DNA of 6,998 bases from Armatimonadota bacterium (GTDB lineage: Bacteria > Armatimonadota > Hebobacteria > CAIYQO01): positions 1 to 6,998 of the forward strand of contig JAKIYB010000235.1 of the NCBI GenBank assembly GCA_022708765.1. Reading direction: 5' to 3'. The notes beneath the pieces are model-generated. The model did no database searches. It was not told the origin of the DNA and saw nothing but the letters and a program-made list of their open reading frames with translations. This document shows, one piece after another, positions 1 to 4,959 of the stretch; position 1 is the stretch's first letter; each line of letters starts with the position of its first letter. The position numbers were made by a program, and so were the translations under genes.

Positions 1-102
1 GATGCCGTATAATGTCGTATCCATCGTTTCCTGTATTCGCCGCAAGTCGGCGGCTTCCTTGCGTTAAAGCTGGTTACCCCACGCGTTATTGCCGATGCGC
101 AT

Positions 103-132
103 TTGACATCACCGCCTTCCGCATGTTACCGT
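103..132 (+). promoter_or_regulatory. Candidate sigma70-type promoter of the Mn riboswitch operon
   Basis: A perfect -35 hexamer TTGACA lies at 103-108. After an 18-base spacer comes a weak -10, TACCGT (127-132), preceded by TGT at 124-126, which fits an extended -10. The predicted start, about base 139-140, falls exactly where the riboswitch aptamer begins; this is the main support. The -10 itself matches poorly and overlaps an 11-base palindrome, GTTAC-C-GTAAC (125-135), that might be an operator. An alternative is transcription from further upstream. Confidence 0.5.
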
Positions 133-139
133 AACCCCG

Positions 140-228
140 GTAAAGGGGAGTAGCTAGATCAGGGAGAGTCAACATCCTGGCATTCGCCTGGCTCTTCCGG
201 CCTGTTGAAGGCTTAGTGAGACCTTTGC
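140..228 (+). promoter_or_regulatory. yybP-ykoY family manganese riboswitch (aptamer)
   Basis: The conserved opening AAAGGGGAGTAGCT (142-155) and the closing GAGACCTTT (218-226) are hallmarks of the yybP-ykoY Mn2+-sensing aptamer. P1 forms from AAAGG (142-146) and CCTTT (222-226), extendable by T141-G227 and G140-C228. A further helix pairs TCAACA (169-174) with TGTTGA (203-208), enclosing the second docking arm. Known members bind Mn2+ where two loops meet and control UPF0016, TerC/Alx and P-type ATPase exporters; the gene just downstream is a UPF0016 protein, as expected. The element was identified by eye from conserved segments, without a covariance-model score. Confidence 0.93.
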
Positions 229-269
229 GCGGTCGCCGTTTCGCCGGCGCCAGCGCAAAGGTCTTTTTT
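219..269 (+). terminator. Riboswitch expression platform: intrinsic terminator overlapping aptamer P1
   Basis: AGACCTTTGCGC (219-230) pairs perfectly over 12 bp with GCGCAAAGGTCT (253-264). The stem is extended by GG and CGCCG (231-238, T233 bulged) against CGGCG and CC (245-251). A run of six T (264-269) follows. The 5' arm contains CCTTT (222-226), the 3' strand of aptamer P1, so aptamer and terminator exclude each other. Inference: Mn2+ binding stabilises P1, blocks the terminator and turns transcription on, which suits export genes. Confidence 0.93.
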
Positions 270-289
270 CATGGTTGCGGGAGTCGAGT

Positions 290-1018
290 GTGGACGCATT
301 TGGATTAGCCTTCGCGATGATCTTCCTCGCGGAGCTTGGTGATAAAACGCAGCTTGTGGCGCTGTGCCTCGCCAGCCGCTTTAACGCCTGGGTGGTGCTG
401 GCCGGCATCTCGCTGGCCACGCTGGTGGTGCATATCATCTCCGTTCTGCTGGGGGGCGGCGTCGGGCACTTCCTGCCGCAGGCCTGGATTCACCTCGCCG
501 CCGGCCTGGCGTTCGTCGGCTTCGGCCTGTGGACGCTGCGCGGCGATGGACTGGAGGACGAGAACTGCGGCGCGACCCGCGTGAAGTCGCCCTTCTGGCT
601 GGTGACGACAACCTTCTTCCTTGCCGAACTGGGCGATAAGACGATGCTGAGTACGGTAACGCTGGCCACCGGCCACGCGCTCATTCCCGTCTGGCTCGGT
701 TCGACCCTCGGCATGGTCGTCTCGGACGGATTGGCTATTGTCGTCGGCCAGTTGCTGGGGAAAAACCTGCCGGAACGCGCAATCAAAATTGGCGCCGCTG
801 CCATCTTCTTTGGCTTTGGCCTATATTCAGGCATCCAGGGCGCACGGGCGCTGCCAGGATACGGTTGGCTGCTGGGCGCCGTGCTGACCAGCGCGATGGT
901 GGCGTGGTTCATGATCCAGACACGGCGCGAGCAACATGCGGCGGAACCGCTGACACTCGAGTTGGCGAAACCTGCCGTCGAAAACGAGGAAGTGGTTGTT
1001 GGCGCTCGACATCTGTAG
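290..1018 (+). CDS. TMEM165/GDT1 (UPF0016) family manganese exporter
   Basis: This is a 242-residue integral membrane protein with the two inverted copies of the family signature E-x-G-D-(K/R)-(T/S): AELGDKT at about residues 14-20 (E15, D18) and again at about 112-118 (E113, D116). In the family these acidic residues form the cation site. Each half has about three hydrophobic segments, joined by a charged linker (about 84-100). Bacterial members such as Vibrio MneA export Mn2+ across the inner membrane; some relatives also handle Ca2+. I chose GTG 290 because GGGAG (279-283) lies six bases upstream and the protein then begins MDAF, as is usual for the family. An in-frame TTG at 275 has no ribosome binding site and sits against the terminator T-run. 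It is the first gene after the Mn riboswitch. The C-terminal tail (about 212-242) is polar and probably cytoplasmic. Confidence 0.93.
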   Translation: MDAFGLAFAMIFLAELGDKTQLVALCLASRFNAWVVLAGISLATLVVHIISVLLGGGVGHFLPQAWIHLAAGLAFVGFGLWTLRGDGLEDENCGATRVKSPFWLVTTTFFLAELGDKTMLSTVTLATGHALIPVWLGSTLGMVVSDGLAIVVGQLLGKNLPERAIKIGAAAIFFGFGLYSGIQGARALPGYGWLLGAVLTSAMVAWFMIQTRREQHAAEPLTLELAKPAVENEEVVVGARHL

Positions 1019-1089
1019 CGTAACATGGATATGGTTCGGGGTATCATGCGGTCACGTTCGTATCTGTTGGCCGATGACGGAAAAATGGC

Positions 1090-1377
1090 ATGCGAAAACG
1101 TAGCTTGACAATCTGGATGACACGCGTTGTATTGCTGGCTGTCCTGTTCTCGATGATGTCTATCGGGAACTGCCTGGCCGTGTCTGCGTTCGCTGGCCAT
1201 GATCAGCCCGCGCCAGTATGCGAGATGCTGCAGGCGGATGAGCCGGATGCCCTCCGCCAGGCCTCTGCCGACGCCGTGGTCGTCACCCTCCCCAGGATTG
1301 TGGTCACCCTGCCGCTGGCTAGCCTCACCATGCGGCACCTCTGCACGGTCATTCTCCAGCCTCCGGAAGCAGCATGA
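1090..1377 (+). CDS. Small predicted secreted protein, unrecognised family
   Basis: I do not recognise this 95-residue protein. It has a classical signal-peptide layout: a basic n-region (RKR at 2-4, R12), a hydrophobic core (about 13-25) and a possible signal peptidase I site after SAFA (A33-F34-A35, cut before G36). The predicted mature part is about 60 residues with two cysteines (C44, C85) and an internal repeat of VVTLP (about 64-68 and 71-75). The sequence before C28 (SIGN) does not fit a lipobox. The ribosome binding site is weak (ACGGA, 1077-1081, eight bases from the ATG). It lies 71 bases after the UPF0016 gene and 90 bases before the TerC gene on the same strand, so co-transcription is likely. 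It could be an extracytoplasmic partner of the exporters or a chance frame; the signal peptide favours a real gene. Confidence 0.55.
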   Translation: MRKRSLTIWMTRVVLLAVLFSMMSIGNCLAVSAFAGHDQPAPVCEMLQADEPDALRQASADAVVVTLPRIVVTLPLASLTMRHLCTVILQPPEAA

Positions 1378-1387
1378 CGCCAGGGAG

Positions 1388-1409
1388 AGGCCGCGGTATC
1401 CCGCGGCTT
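1388..1409 (+). other. Hairpin between the small secreted protein gene and the TerC gene
   Basis: GCCGCGG (1390-1396) and CCGCGGC (1401-1407) form a perfect 7-bp stem with loop TATC, extendable by a G-T wobble and an A-T pair. Only three T follow before an A, so it is at best a weak attenuator. It could also be an mRNA processing or stability element. Confidence 0.55.
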
Positions 1410-1421
1410 TACACTGCCGAT

Positions 1422-1442
1422 CGCGAGTATCCCGAACTCGCG
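1422..1442 (+). other. Second intercistronic hairpin upstream of the TerC gene
   Basis: CGCGAGT (1422-1428) pairs perfectly with ACTCGCG (1436-1442) around loop ATCCCGA. No T-run follows, so it is not an intrinsic terminator. It ends 15 bases before the AGGAG ribosome binding site of the TerC gene (1458-1462). Like the preceding hairpin it carries GTATCCCG at its apex. Confidence 0.5.
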
Positions 1443-1467
1443 CATGACTTGCTGAACAGGAGTCTTC

Positions 1468-2460
1468 ATGGAATCCATCTATTTATGGGTGGGCTTTAAC
1501 ATCTTTGTGCTGGCCATGCTCGCGCTGGACCTGGGAATTATCCATCGCAAAGAGCATGTCATCGGCTTCCGCGAGGCGCTGGGCTGGAGCGGATTCTGGA
1601 TCGCGCTGGCGCTGGGGTTCAATGTCCTGCTCTACTTCTCGCCCGCACATGGGCCGGAAAAGGCGCTGCAGTTCCTCACCGGCTATCTCATTGAGAAGTC
1701 GCTCAGCATTGACAATATCTTCGTCATGCTGATGATCTTCTCGTACTTCCGCGTGCCCGCCATCTATCAGCACAAGGTGCTCTTCTGGGGCATCCTTGGG
1801 GCACTGGTGATGCGCGCGATCTTTATCGTCACCGGCATCGCGCTCATCGAACGCTTCCACGGGATGATCTACGTTTTCGGCGCCATTCTCATCTTCACCG
1901 GCGTGAAGATGGCGTTGGAAAAAGATAAGGAGATCCACCCGGAGCAAAACCCCGTCCTATGCTGGTTCCGGCGCTGCATGCCCGTTACGAAGGATTACGT
2001 GGGCAGCCGCTTCTTCGTCTGGCAGGACGGGCGGCGCTGGGCCACGCCGCTGATGGTGGTGCTGCTGCTCATCGAGACCACGGACCTGATCTTTGCCGTG
2101 GACTCGATTCCCGCGATCCTCGCTATCTCGCGCGATACGTTCATCGTTTATACATCGAACGTTTTCGCCATTCTCGGTCTGCGATCGCTGTATTTCGCGC
2201 TGGCCGGTATGATGCACCGCTTCCATTACCTGCATTACGGCCTCGCTGCTATCCTCGTCTTCGTCGGCGTGAAAATGCTGCTGGCAGACGTGGTGAAGTT
2301 GCCCATCACCCTCGCGTTGGGCGTCGTATTGGGGGTGCTGACGCTCTCCGCCGTGATGTCGCTCGTTCTGCCGCCGCCGGTGCCCCCGGCCCATGAGGAG
2401 ATGCCGCCGGTGACGGACGAAACGACGATGCGTGACGAGAAGATCGAAGAGTCAGCTTGA
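1468..2460 (+). CDS. TerC/Alx family integral membrane protein (metal exporter-like)
   Basis: This 330-residue protein is the length of E. coli Alx and of TerC. Family landmarks are present: ALDLGI near the N-terminus (D21), EKSLSIDNIFV at 76-86 (E76, D82), and the mirrored IETTDLIFAVDSIPA at 202-216 (E203, D206, D212). About eight hydrophobic segments flank a polar loop (about 151-192), and the tail is acidic. TerC-family proteins are implicated in Mn2+ export (Alx) and, in Bacillus, in supplying Mn to secreted enzymes; the name comes from tellurite resistance. Alx itself is under a yybP-ykoY riboswitch, so its position here, probably downstream of one, supports an Mn role. The ATG is set by AGGAG (1458-1462), five bases upstream. 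No other ter genes are nearby, so tellurite resistance is an unlikely job. Confidence 0.92.
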   Translation: MESIYLWVGFNIFVLAMLALDLGIIHRKEHVIGFREALGWSGFWIALALGFNVLLYFSPAHGPEKALQFLTGYLIEKSLSIDNIFVMLMIFSYFRVPAIYQHKVLFWGILGALVMRAIFIVTGIALIERFHGMIYVFGAILIFTGVKMALEKDKEIHPEQNPVLCWFRRCMPVTKDYVGSRFFVWQDGRRWATPLMVVLLLIETTDLIFAVDSIPAILAISRDTFIVYTSNVFAILGLRSLYFALAGMMHRFHYLHYGLAAILVFVGVKMLLADVVKLPITLALGVVLGVLTLSAVMSLVLPPPVPPAHEEMPPVTDETTMRDEKIEESA

Positions 2461-2512
2461 CACACGGTGCCTGCCACTGCGGGCACAAGGCATGAACGAG
2501 AAAGGAGCAGAG

Positions 2513-2845
2513 ATGAAATGTCCCGTCTGTGATACCGGTTTGCGCGTCATTGAACGCTATGGTGTCGAAGTTGACATCTGCCCCGGCTGCAAAGGGGTAT
2601 GGCTCGACCGCGGTGAATTGGAGAAGATCATCGAGCTGGAAGCCGCCGGCGGCCCCGCGCAGGCGCAGGCCCCCACGGCCCGCGACCAGCGCGAAGCCCC
2701 GCGCCGTGAGGAATATCGCCGGCGCGACGACGATGAGGATGACGATGACTATCGCCGCGAACCGCGGTACGACCAGCACGGTCGTCCTATCCGCAAGAAA
2801 CGCGGTTCCTGGTTCGGCGAGATTTTTGAGATGTTCGGCGACTGA
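2513..2845 (+). CDS. Small zf-TFIIB zinc-ribbon protein with charged tail
   Basis: This 110-residue protein begins with a TFIIB-type zinc ribbon: C3-P-V-C6 and C23-P-G-C26, followed by KGVWLDRGELEK, the WLDxGEL hallmark of zf-TFIIB (Pfam PF13453). All four zinc-binding cysteines are intact. A proline/alanine linker (about 44-65) leads to a strongly charged low-complexity stretch with an acidic DDDEDDDD core, then a basic patch and the ending GSWFGEIFEMFGD, an amphipathic segment common in this family. The biochemical role of these proteins is not established. ATG 2513 is chosen because AAAGGAG (2501-2507) lies five bases upstream; an in-frame ATG at 2492 would add MNEKGAE but has no clear site. 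It starts 52 bases after the TerC gene and directly precedes the operon terminator, so it is probably the last co-transcribed gene. No signal peptide is seen. Confidence 0.88.
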   Translation: MKCPVCDTGLRVIERYGVEVDICPGCKGVWLDRGELEKIIELEAAGGPAQAQAPTARDQREAPRREEYRRRDDDEDDDDYRREPRYDQHGRPIRKKRGSWFGEIFEMFGD

Positions 2846-2852
2846 ACGCACT

Positions 2853-2894
2853 GTGGGGACAGCTAGTGCAAGGCATAGGCTGTCCCCACGTTTT
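2853..2894 (+). terminator. Intrinsic terminator of the Mn operon
   Basis: GTGGGGACAGC (2853-2863) and GCTGTCCCCAC (2879-2889) form a perfect 11-bp stem. A 15-base loop can itself pair TGC with GCA (2867-2869 with 2873-2875). TTTT follows at 2891-2894. It lies seven bases past the zinc-ribbon gene and separates the Mn operon from the next small gene. Confidence 0.85.
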
Positions 2895-2949
2895 CGCCAG
2901 AGAAGGAGCCTAGCGGTTCTGCGCGAATACTACGGTGAGGTGTCACACA

Positions 2950-3153
2950 ATGGACGAAGCAGATGAAGCCGAAATTGACGAGCTGATTCATAACATGTAT
3001 AACCCAGGGTGCAAGAAAGCCACGGAGATCTATGACATCTTGCCGTTACCTGACGACGAACTCTACATCCCGACGATGATAATCATCAACGCGCACAAAG
3101 AGCAAACCACCCCGCACGACCCTGACTGCTTTATAAACCGGCCGCCTAATTGA
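2950..3153 (+). CDS. Small acidic protein of unknown function
   Basis: I do not recognise this 67-residue protein. It starts with a very acidic segment (MDEADEAEIDE), then a short probable helix, a hydrophobic IPTMIIINA stretch (about 40-48) too short for a membrane span, and a polar proline-rich end with cysteines at C21 and C60. It has no signal peptide. ATG 2950 is supported by GAGGTG (2937-2942), seven bases upstream; an in-frame GTG at 2935 would lack a site. It lies just after the Mn operon terminator, so it probably has its own promoter, which I could not identify. Its TGA ends at 3153, directly against the stop codon of the convergent phosphoesterase gene. The good ribosome binding site and sensible composition favour a real gene. 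Confidence 0.6.
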   Translation: MDEADEAEIDELIHNMYNPGCKKATEIYDILPLPDDELYIPTMIIINAHKEQTTPHDPDCFINRPPN

Positions 3154-4206
3154 TTACCCCATCGTGAACGCCCGCGACAAGCGCACCTGACGTTCCGCCG
3201 GCGCGTACCACCCTCGCGGCGCATATTGCGACGTGTGCAGGTAGCATTGTATCACCAGTTCATCCGAGCCCTCGGTAAAGGTGAGGAGGCGGCTCATCGG
3301 CATAGAGAGACGGCCGTGGTCACGGGTGAGTCCGGCAACATTGATGAAAGTGACGCCCCACTTCCGCGCGATCAATTCCCGGCCGCCGGTGCAGTCGTTG
3401 GGATGCGTATGGGTGTGCGCGCCCAGCCAGAGGTCAATGGCGCCGGGGTGCGCCGCCAGATAGCTTTCAAAGGCTTGCGCGTCAGGCCGGCCGTCAACGA
3501 AGTAGAGATACGAAGCGCCTTCCGGCCCGCCATCGGGAAAGTAGCCGTGGTAATGGCCTTTCCACTCACCGTCCGCGTTCTTCACATAACCTTCCCACGG
3601 GCCGGAAACAGCGGTAGTTTCCTTCAGCATGTGGTGATGGCAGGCGATGATGATGCAGTCGGGATGCGCCTCCACCATCCGTGTCCACCAGGCGAAGGTT
3701 TCGCCCGTCACCGCACCCGATGGGTAGCCGCCCCGCGTGCCGCGCCCCACCGGCGGGCCGCCATCATTACGGTCGCCCATCATCAGGAAAAGTAGATTGC
3801 CGGCGCGGAAGGCGTAGCGCTCCCAGGTGCCCTCCACCGGGAAAGGCATTTGCGCCGCGTCCACCCCGGAGAAGGCGGTATGCTCACCCAACGGATCAAG
3901 ATATCGCTGAAACCACCACTGGCACGGCTCATCCACCCCGCTGGCATCGTGATTGCCCACCAGCGTATAGATCTGCTCGCGCCGATGCTGCTGTAGCGCG
4001 CCAAACTGCCGCGCCACCTCGCGCCCTTCCGCGTCATCGGGTGGCGTCTGACTCCCGGAAAAATCCCCCAAGTTCAGTGCGATATCCCACGCAAATCCTT
4101 CCACCCCCTCTGACTGCCGAATCGCCTCCGCCAGACTTTCCCGCCCGCCGAGTAAGTCCGTCCCCACATGCGCATCCGCCGTCGCCCAGACGTGAAATGT
4201 TGTCAT
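3154..4206 (-). CDS. Calcineurin-like metallophosphoesterase
   Basis: This 350-residue protein has the metallophosphoesterase (Metallophos) metal-binding motifs in order: D11-x-H13 (TADAH), G47-D48 (LNLGD), G84-N85-H86-D87 (LVGNHDA), the histidine block at 190-192 (ACHHHM), and the G-x-H-x-H variant H264-x-H266 in LGAHTHTH. The usual dinuclear metal-site ligands are therefore all present, and it should be an active phosphodiesterase or phosphatase. No signal peptide or membrane segment is seen, so it is probably cytoplasmic. The substrate cannot be told from sequence. Metals in such enzymes are often Mn or Fe, but nothing ties it to the Mn operon, which lies on the other strand. The start is supported by GAAGGA (complement of 4213-4218), six bases upstream of the ATG. 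It is probably monocistronic, and I see no terminator at its convergent 3' end. Confidence 0.9.
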   Translation of the reverse strand: MTTFHVWATADAHVGTDLLGGRESLAEAIRQSEGVEGFAWDIALNLGDFSGSQTPPDDAEGREVARQFGALQQHRREQIYTLVGNHDASGVDEPCQWWFQRYLDPLGEHTAFSGVDAAQMPFPVEGTWERYAFRAGNLLFLMMGDRNDGGPPVGRGTRGGYPSGAVTGETFAWWTRMVEAHPDCIIIACHHHMLKETTAVSGPWEGYVKNADGEWKGHYHGYFPDGGPEGASYLYFVDGRPDAQAFESYLAAHPGAIDLWLGAHTHTHPNDCTGGRELIARKWGVTFINVAGLTRDHGRLSMPMSRLLTFTEGSDELVIQCYLHTSQYAPRGWYAPAERQVRLSRAFTMG

Positions 4207-4368
4207 GCCATTTCCTTCGCTGTAACGTTTAGACTTCCTTGTCAGCGCCCAATGTGGTCACCGTCTTCGTCAGATCCCCCAGGCAGGCAAAACTCCGTCG
4301 ACCCGCGTGCATTGGAACCGCTCACGCACCATCGCATATTCGCCGAACGAAGCCTCGCCCATTGTTTA

Positions 4369-4396
4369 GGCTCCTTGTGTTCTTTAGTGGCGAATC
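4369..4396 (-). repeat. Degenerate fragment of a common dispersed repeat (TKEHKE type)
   Basis: Read on the minus strand, this stretch contains GCCACTAAAGAACACAAGGA, which in one frame gives FATKEHKE. Low-complexity runs of the kind 'accactaaagaacacaaag', translating as TKEHKEHKE or TKDTKNTK, recur between genes in many environmental bacterial genomes. Only one imperfect unit is seen here. The identification rests on memory of that pattern. Confidence 0.4.
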
Positions 4397-4456
4397 CCTT
4401 CCTCCCATCAAGAAAATCCTCAACTTCCATAAATCAAAGTTCGAACATACACACGT

Positions 4457-4485
4457 TTGACAAACTTGCGTTTTTATGATATACT
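4457..4485 (+). promoter_or_regulatory. Strong sigma70-type promoter (TTGACA-17-TATACT, extended -10)
   Basis: TTGACA (4457-4462) is followed by a 17-base spacer and TATACT (4480-4485), preceded by TGA (4477-4479), an extended -10. Both hexamers are identical to those of the tRNA-Thr promoter at 5938-5966. The predicted start is near 4492. No credible gene follows for over 450 bases, so it may drive a noncoding RNA from the structured region or give the aldo/keto reductase a long leader. Confidence 0.7.
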
Positions 4486-4545
4486 ACCGCTTGTACCGTG
4501 ACAACCGCAGATCGCGAGGCAGCGCTCACATCGGGGGCAAAGGTT

Positions 4546-4591
4546 GTATCACCCCGCATTTTGAAAAATCGCACTGCGTGCGGGGTGATAC
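4546..4591. repeat. Perfect 13-bp inverted repeat (hairpin)
   Basis: GTATCACCCCGCA (4546-4558) and TGCGGGGTGATAC (4579-4591) are perfect complements around a 20-base, partly A/T-rich loop. No T-run follows on either side, so it is not an intrinsic terminator. On a plus-strand RNA a competing helix could pair ACAACC (4501-4506) with GGTTGT (4542-4547). Confidence 0.8.
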
Positions 4592-4596
4592 GCCAC

Positions 4597-4691
4597 GGGG
4601 ACTGTTGACGCCTGGCCACCCCGCGCCCCGCCGTGCCGACCAGCAGCCCGTGACACTGACGGACCATTTTCGCCAGGCGTTGACTGTCCCC
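4597..4691. repeat. Long imperfect inverted repeat, 20-base arms
   Basis: Bases 4597-4616 pair with 4672-4691 with one mismatch (T4603/T4685) and two G-T wobbles; the arms read GGGGAC...CGCCTGGC and GCCAGGCG...GTCCCC. The 55-base interior is GC-rich. It starts five bases after the previous hairpin. The outer GGGGAC-x-G core resembles the stem of the terminator at 2853-2889. No T-run follows. It could be a REP-like element or part of a structured RNA. Confidence 0.75.
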
Positions 4692-4774
4692 ACTCGTCCC
4701 CCGCACTGGCCTCGCAGAAGCGCCGGCAACAACGCCATCCCCCGCGGACCAGGCCATCTTATACTAAGCTTTTG

Positions 4775-4796
4775 AAAATAAACAATCTTTTATTTT
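4775..4796. repeat. AT-only 8-bp palindrome
   Basis: AAAATAAA (4775-4782) and TTTATTTT (4789-4796) are perfect complements around a six-base loop. As RNA the stem would be weak. The stretch is strikingly AT-rich for this window, just after TATACT (4760-4765), for which no -35 was found. It may be an upstream regulatory or bent-DNA site; function unknown. Confidence 0.4.
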
Positions 4797-4901
4797 GTGG
4801 TAAAGCGTGCCGAGAGACCCCTTGTGCCCCAAAATCAAACTTTTGCAGGGGACATAAGGGAGCCCGTCCGCGCAGGAACCCCTCCCTCCCTGCCGAACAG
4901 A

Positions 4902-4931
4902 TTGTTAACACTGATTACTGATAACTATTTA
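4902..4931 (+). promoter_or_regulatory. Weak candidate promoter of the aldo/keto reductase gene
   Basis: TTGTTA (4902-4907) and TATTTA (4926-4931) are separated by 18 bases, inside a locally AT-rich stretch just ahead of the gene. The -10 match is poor. The much stronger promoter at 4457-4485 is an alternative source of the transcript. Confidence 0.3.
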
Positions 4932-4959
4932 CTCGTTCACTTCGCTACAGGAGGTTATC

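Larger units (their letters stand above)
4207..4959. other. Long intergenic region without a convincing gene
   Basis: This stretch of about 750 bases separates two divergent genes. It holds a degenerate dispersed-repeat fragment (4369-4396), a strong plus-strand promoter (4457-4485), two long inverted repeats (4546-4591, 4597-4691), an AT-only palindrome (4775-4796) and the leader of the aldo/keto reductase. Open frames across it (for example 4476-4775 on +, 4434-4757 on -) lack ribosome binding sites, are rich in arginine and proline or small residues, and run through the inverted repeats. I read it as noncoding. Confidence 0.7.

Noticed and set aside
8..13. Perfect TATAAT near the window edge
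   Set aside because: Any -35 would lie outside the window, and the riboswitch has a better placed promoter at 103-132; it cannot be judged.
38..52. Small hairpin CGCCG/CGGCG in the first 60 bases
   Set aside because: Five base pairs without a T-run; too weak to call a terminator or RNA element.
275..289. TTG start for the UPF0016 gene
   Set aside because: No ribosome binding site; GTG 290 has GGGAG six bases upstream and gives the usual MDAF start.
490..1338. Long open frame on the minus strand, opposite the UPF0016 gene and the small secreted protein gene
   Set aside because: Serine/arginine-rich composition and no domain; it is a shadow of the GC-rich genes on the plus strand.
1468..2460. 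Tellurite-resistance operon
   Set aside because: Only a TerC-like gene is present; no other ter genes, and the Mn riboswitch points to manganese.
3226..4232. Plus-strand open frames opposite the metallophosphoesterase
   Set aside because: Low-complexity arginine/proline-rich translations with no ribosome binding site; the minus-strand frame has all catalytic motifs.
4434..4775. Possible small proteins on either strand in the intergenic region
   Set aside because: They run through both inverted repeats, lack Shine-Dalgarno sites, and the plus-strand ATG at 4476 lies inside the promoter spacer.
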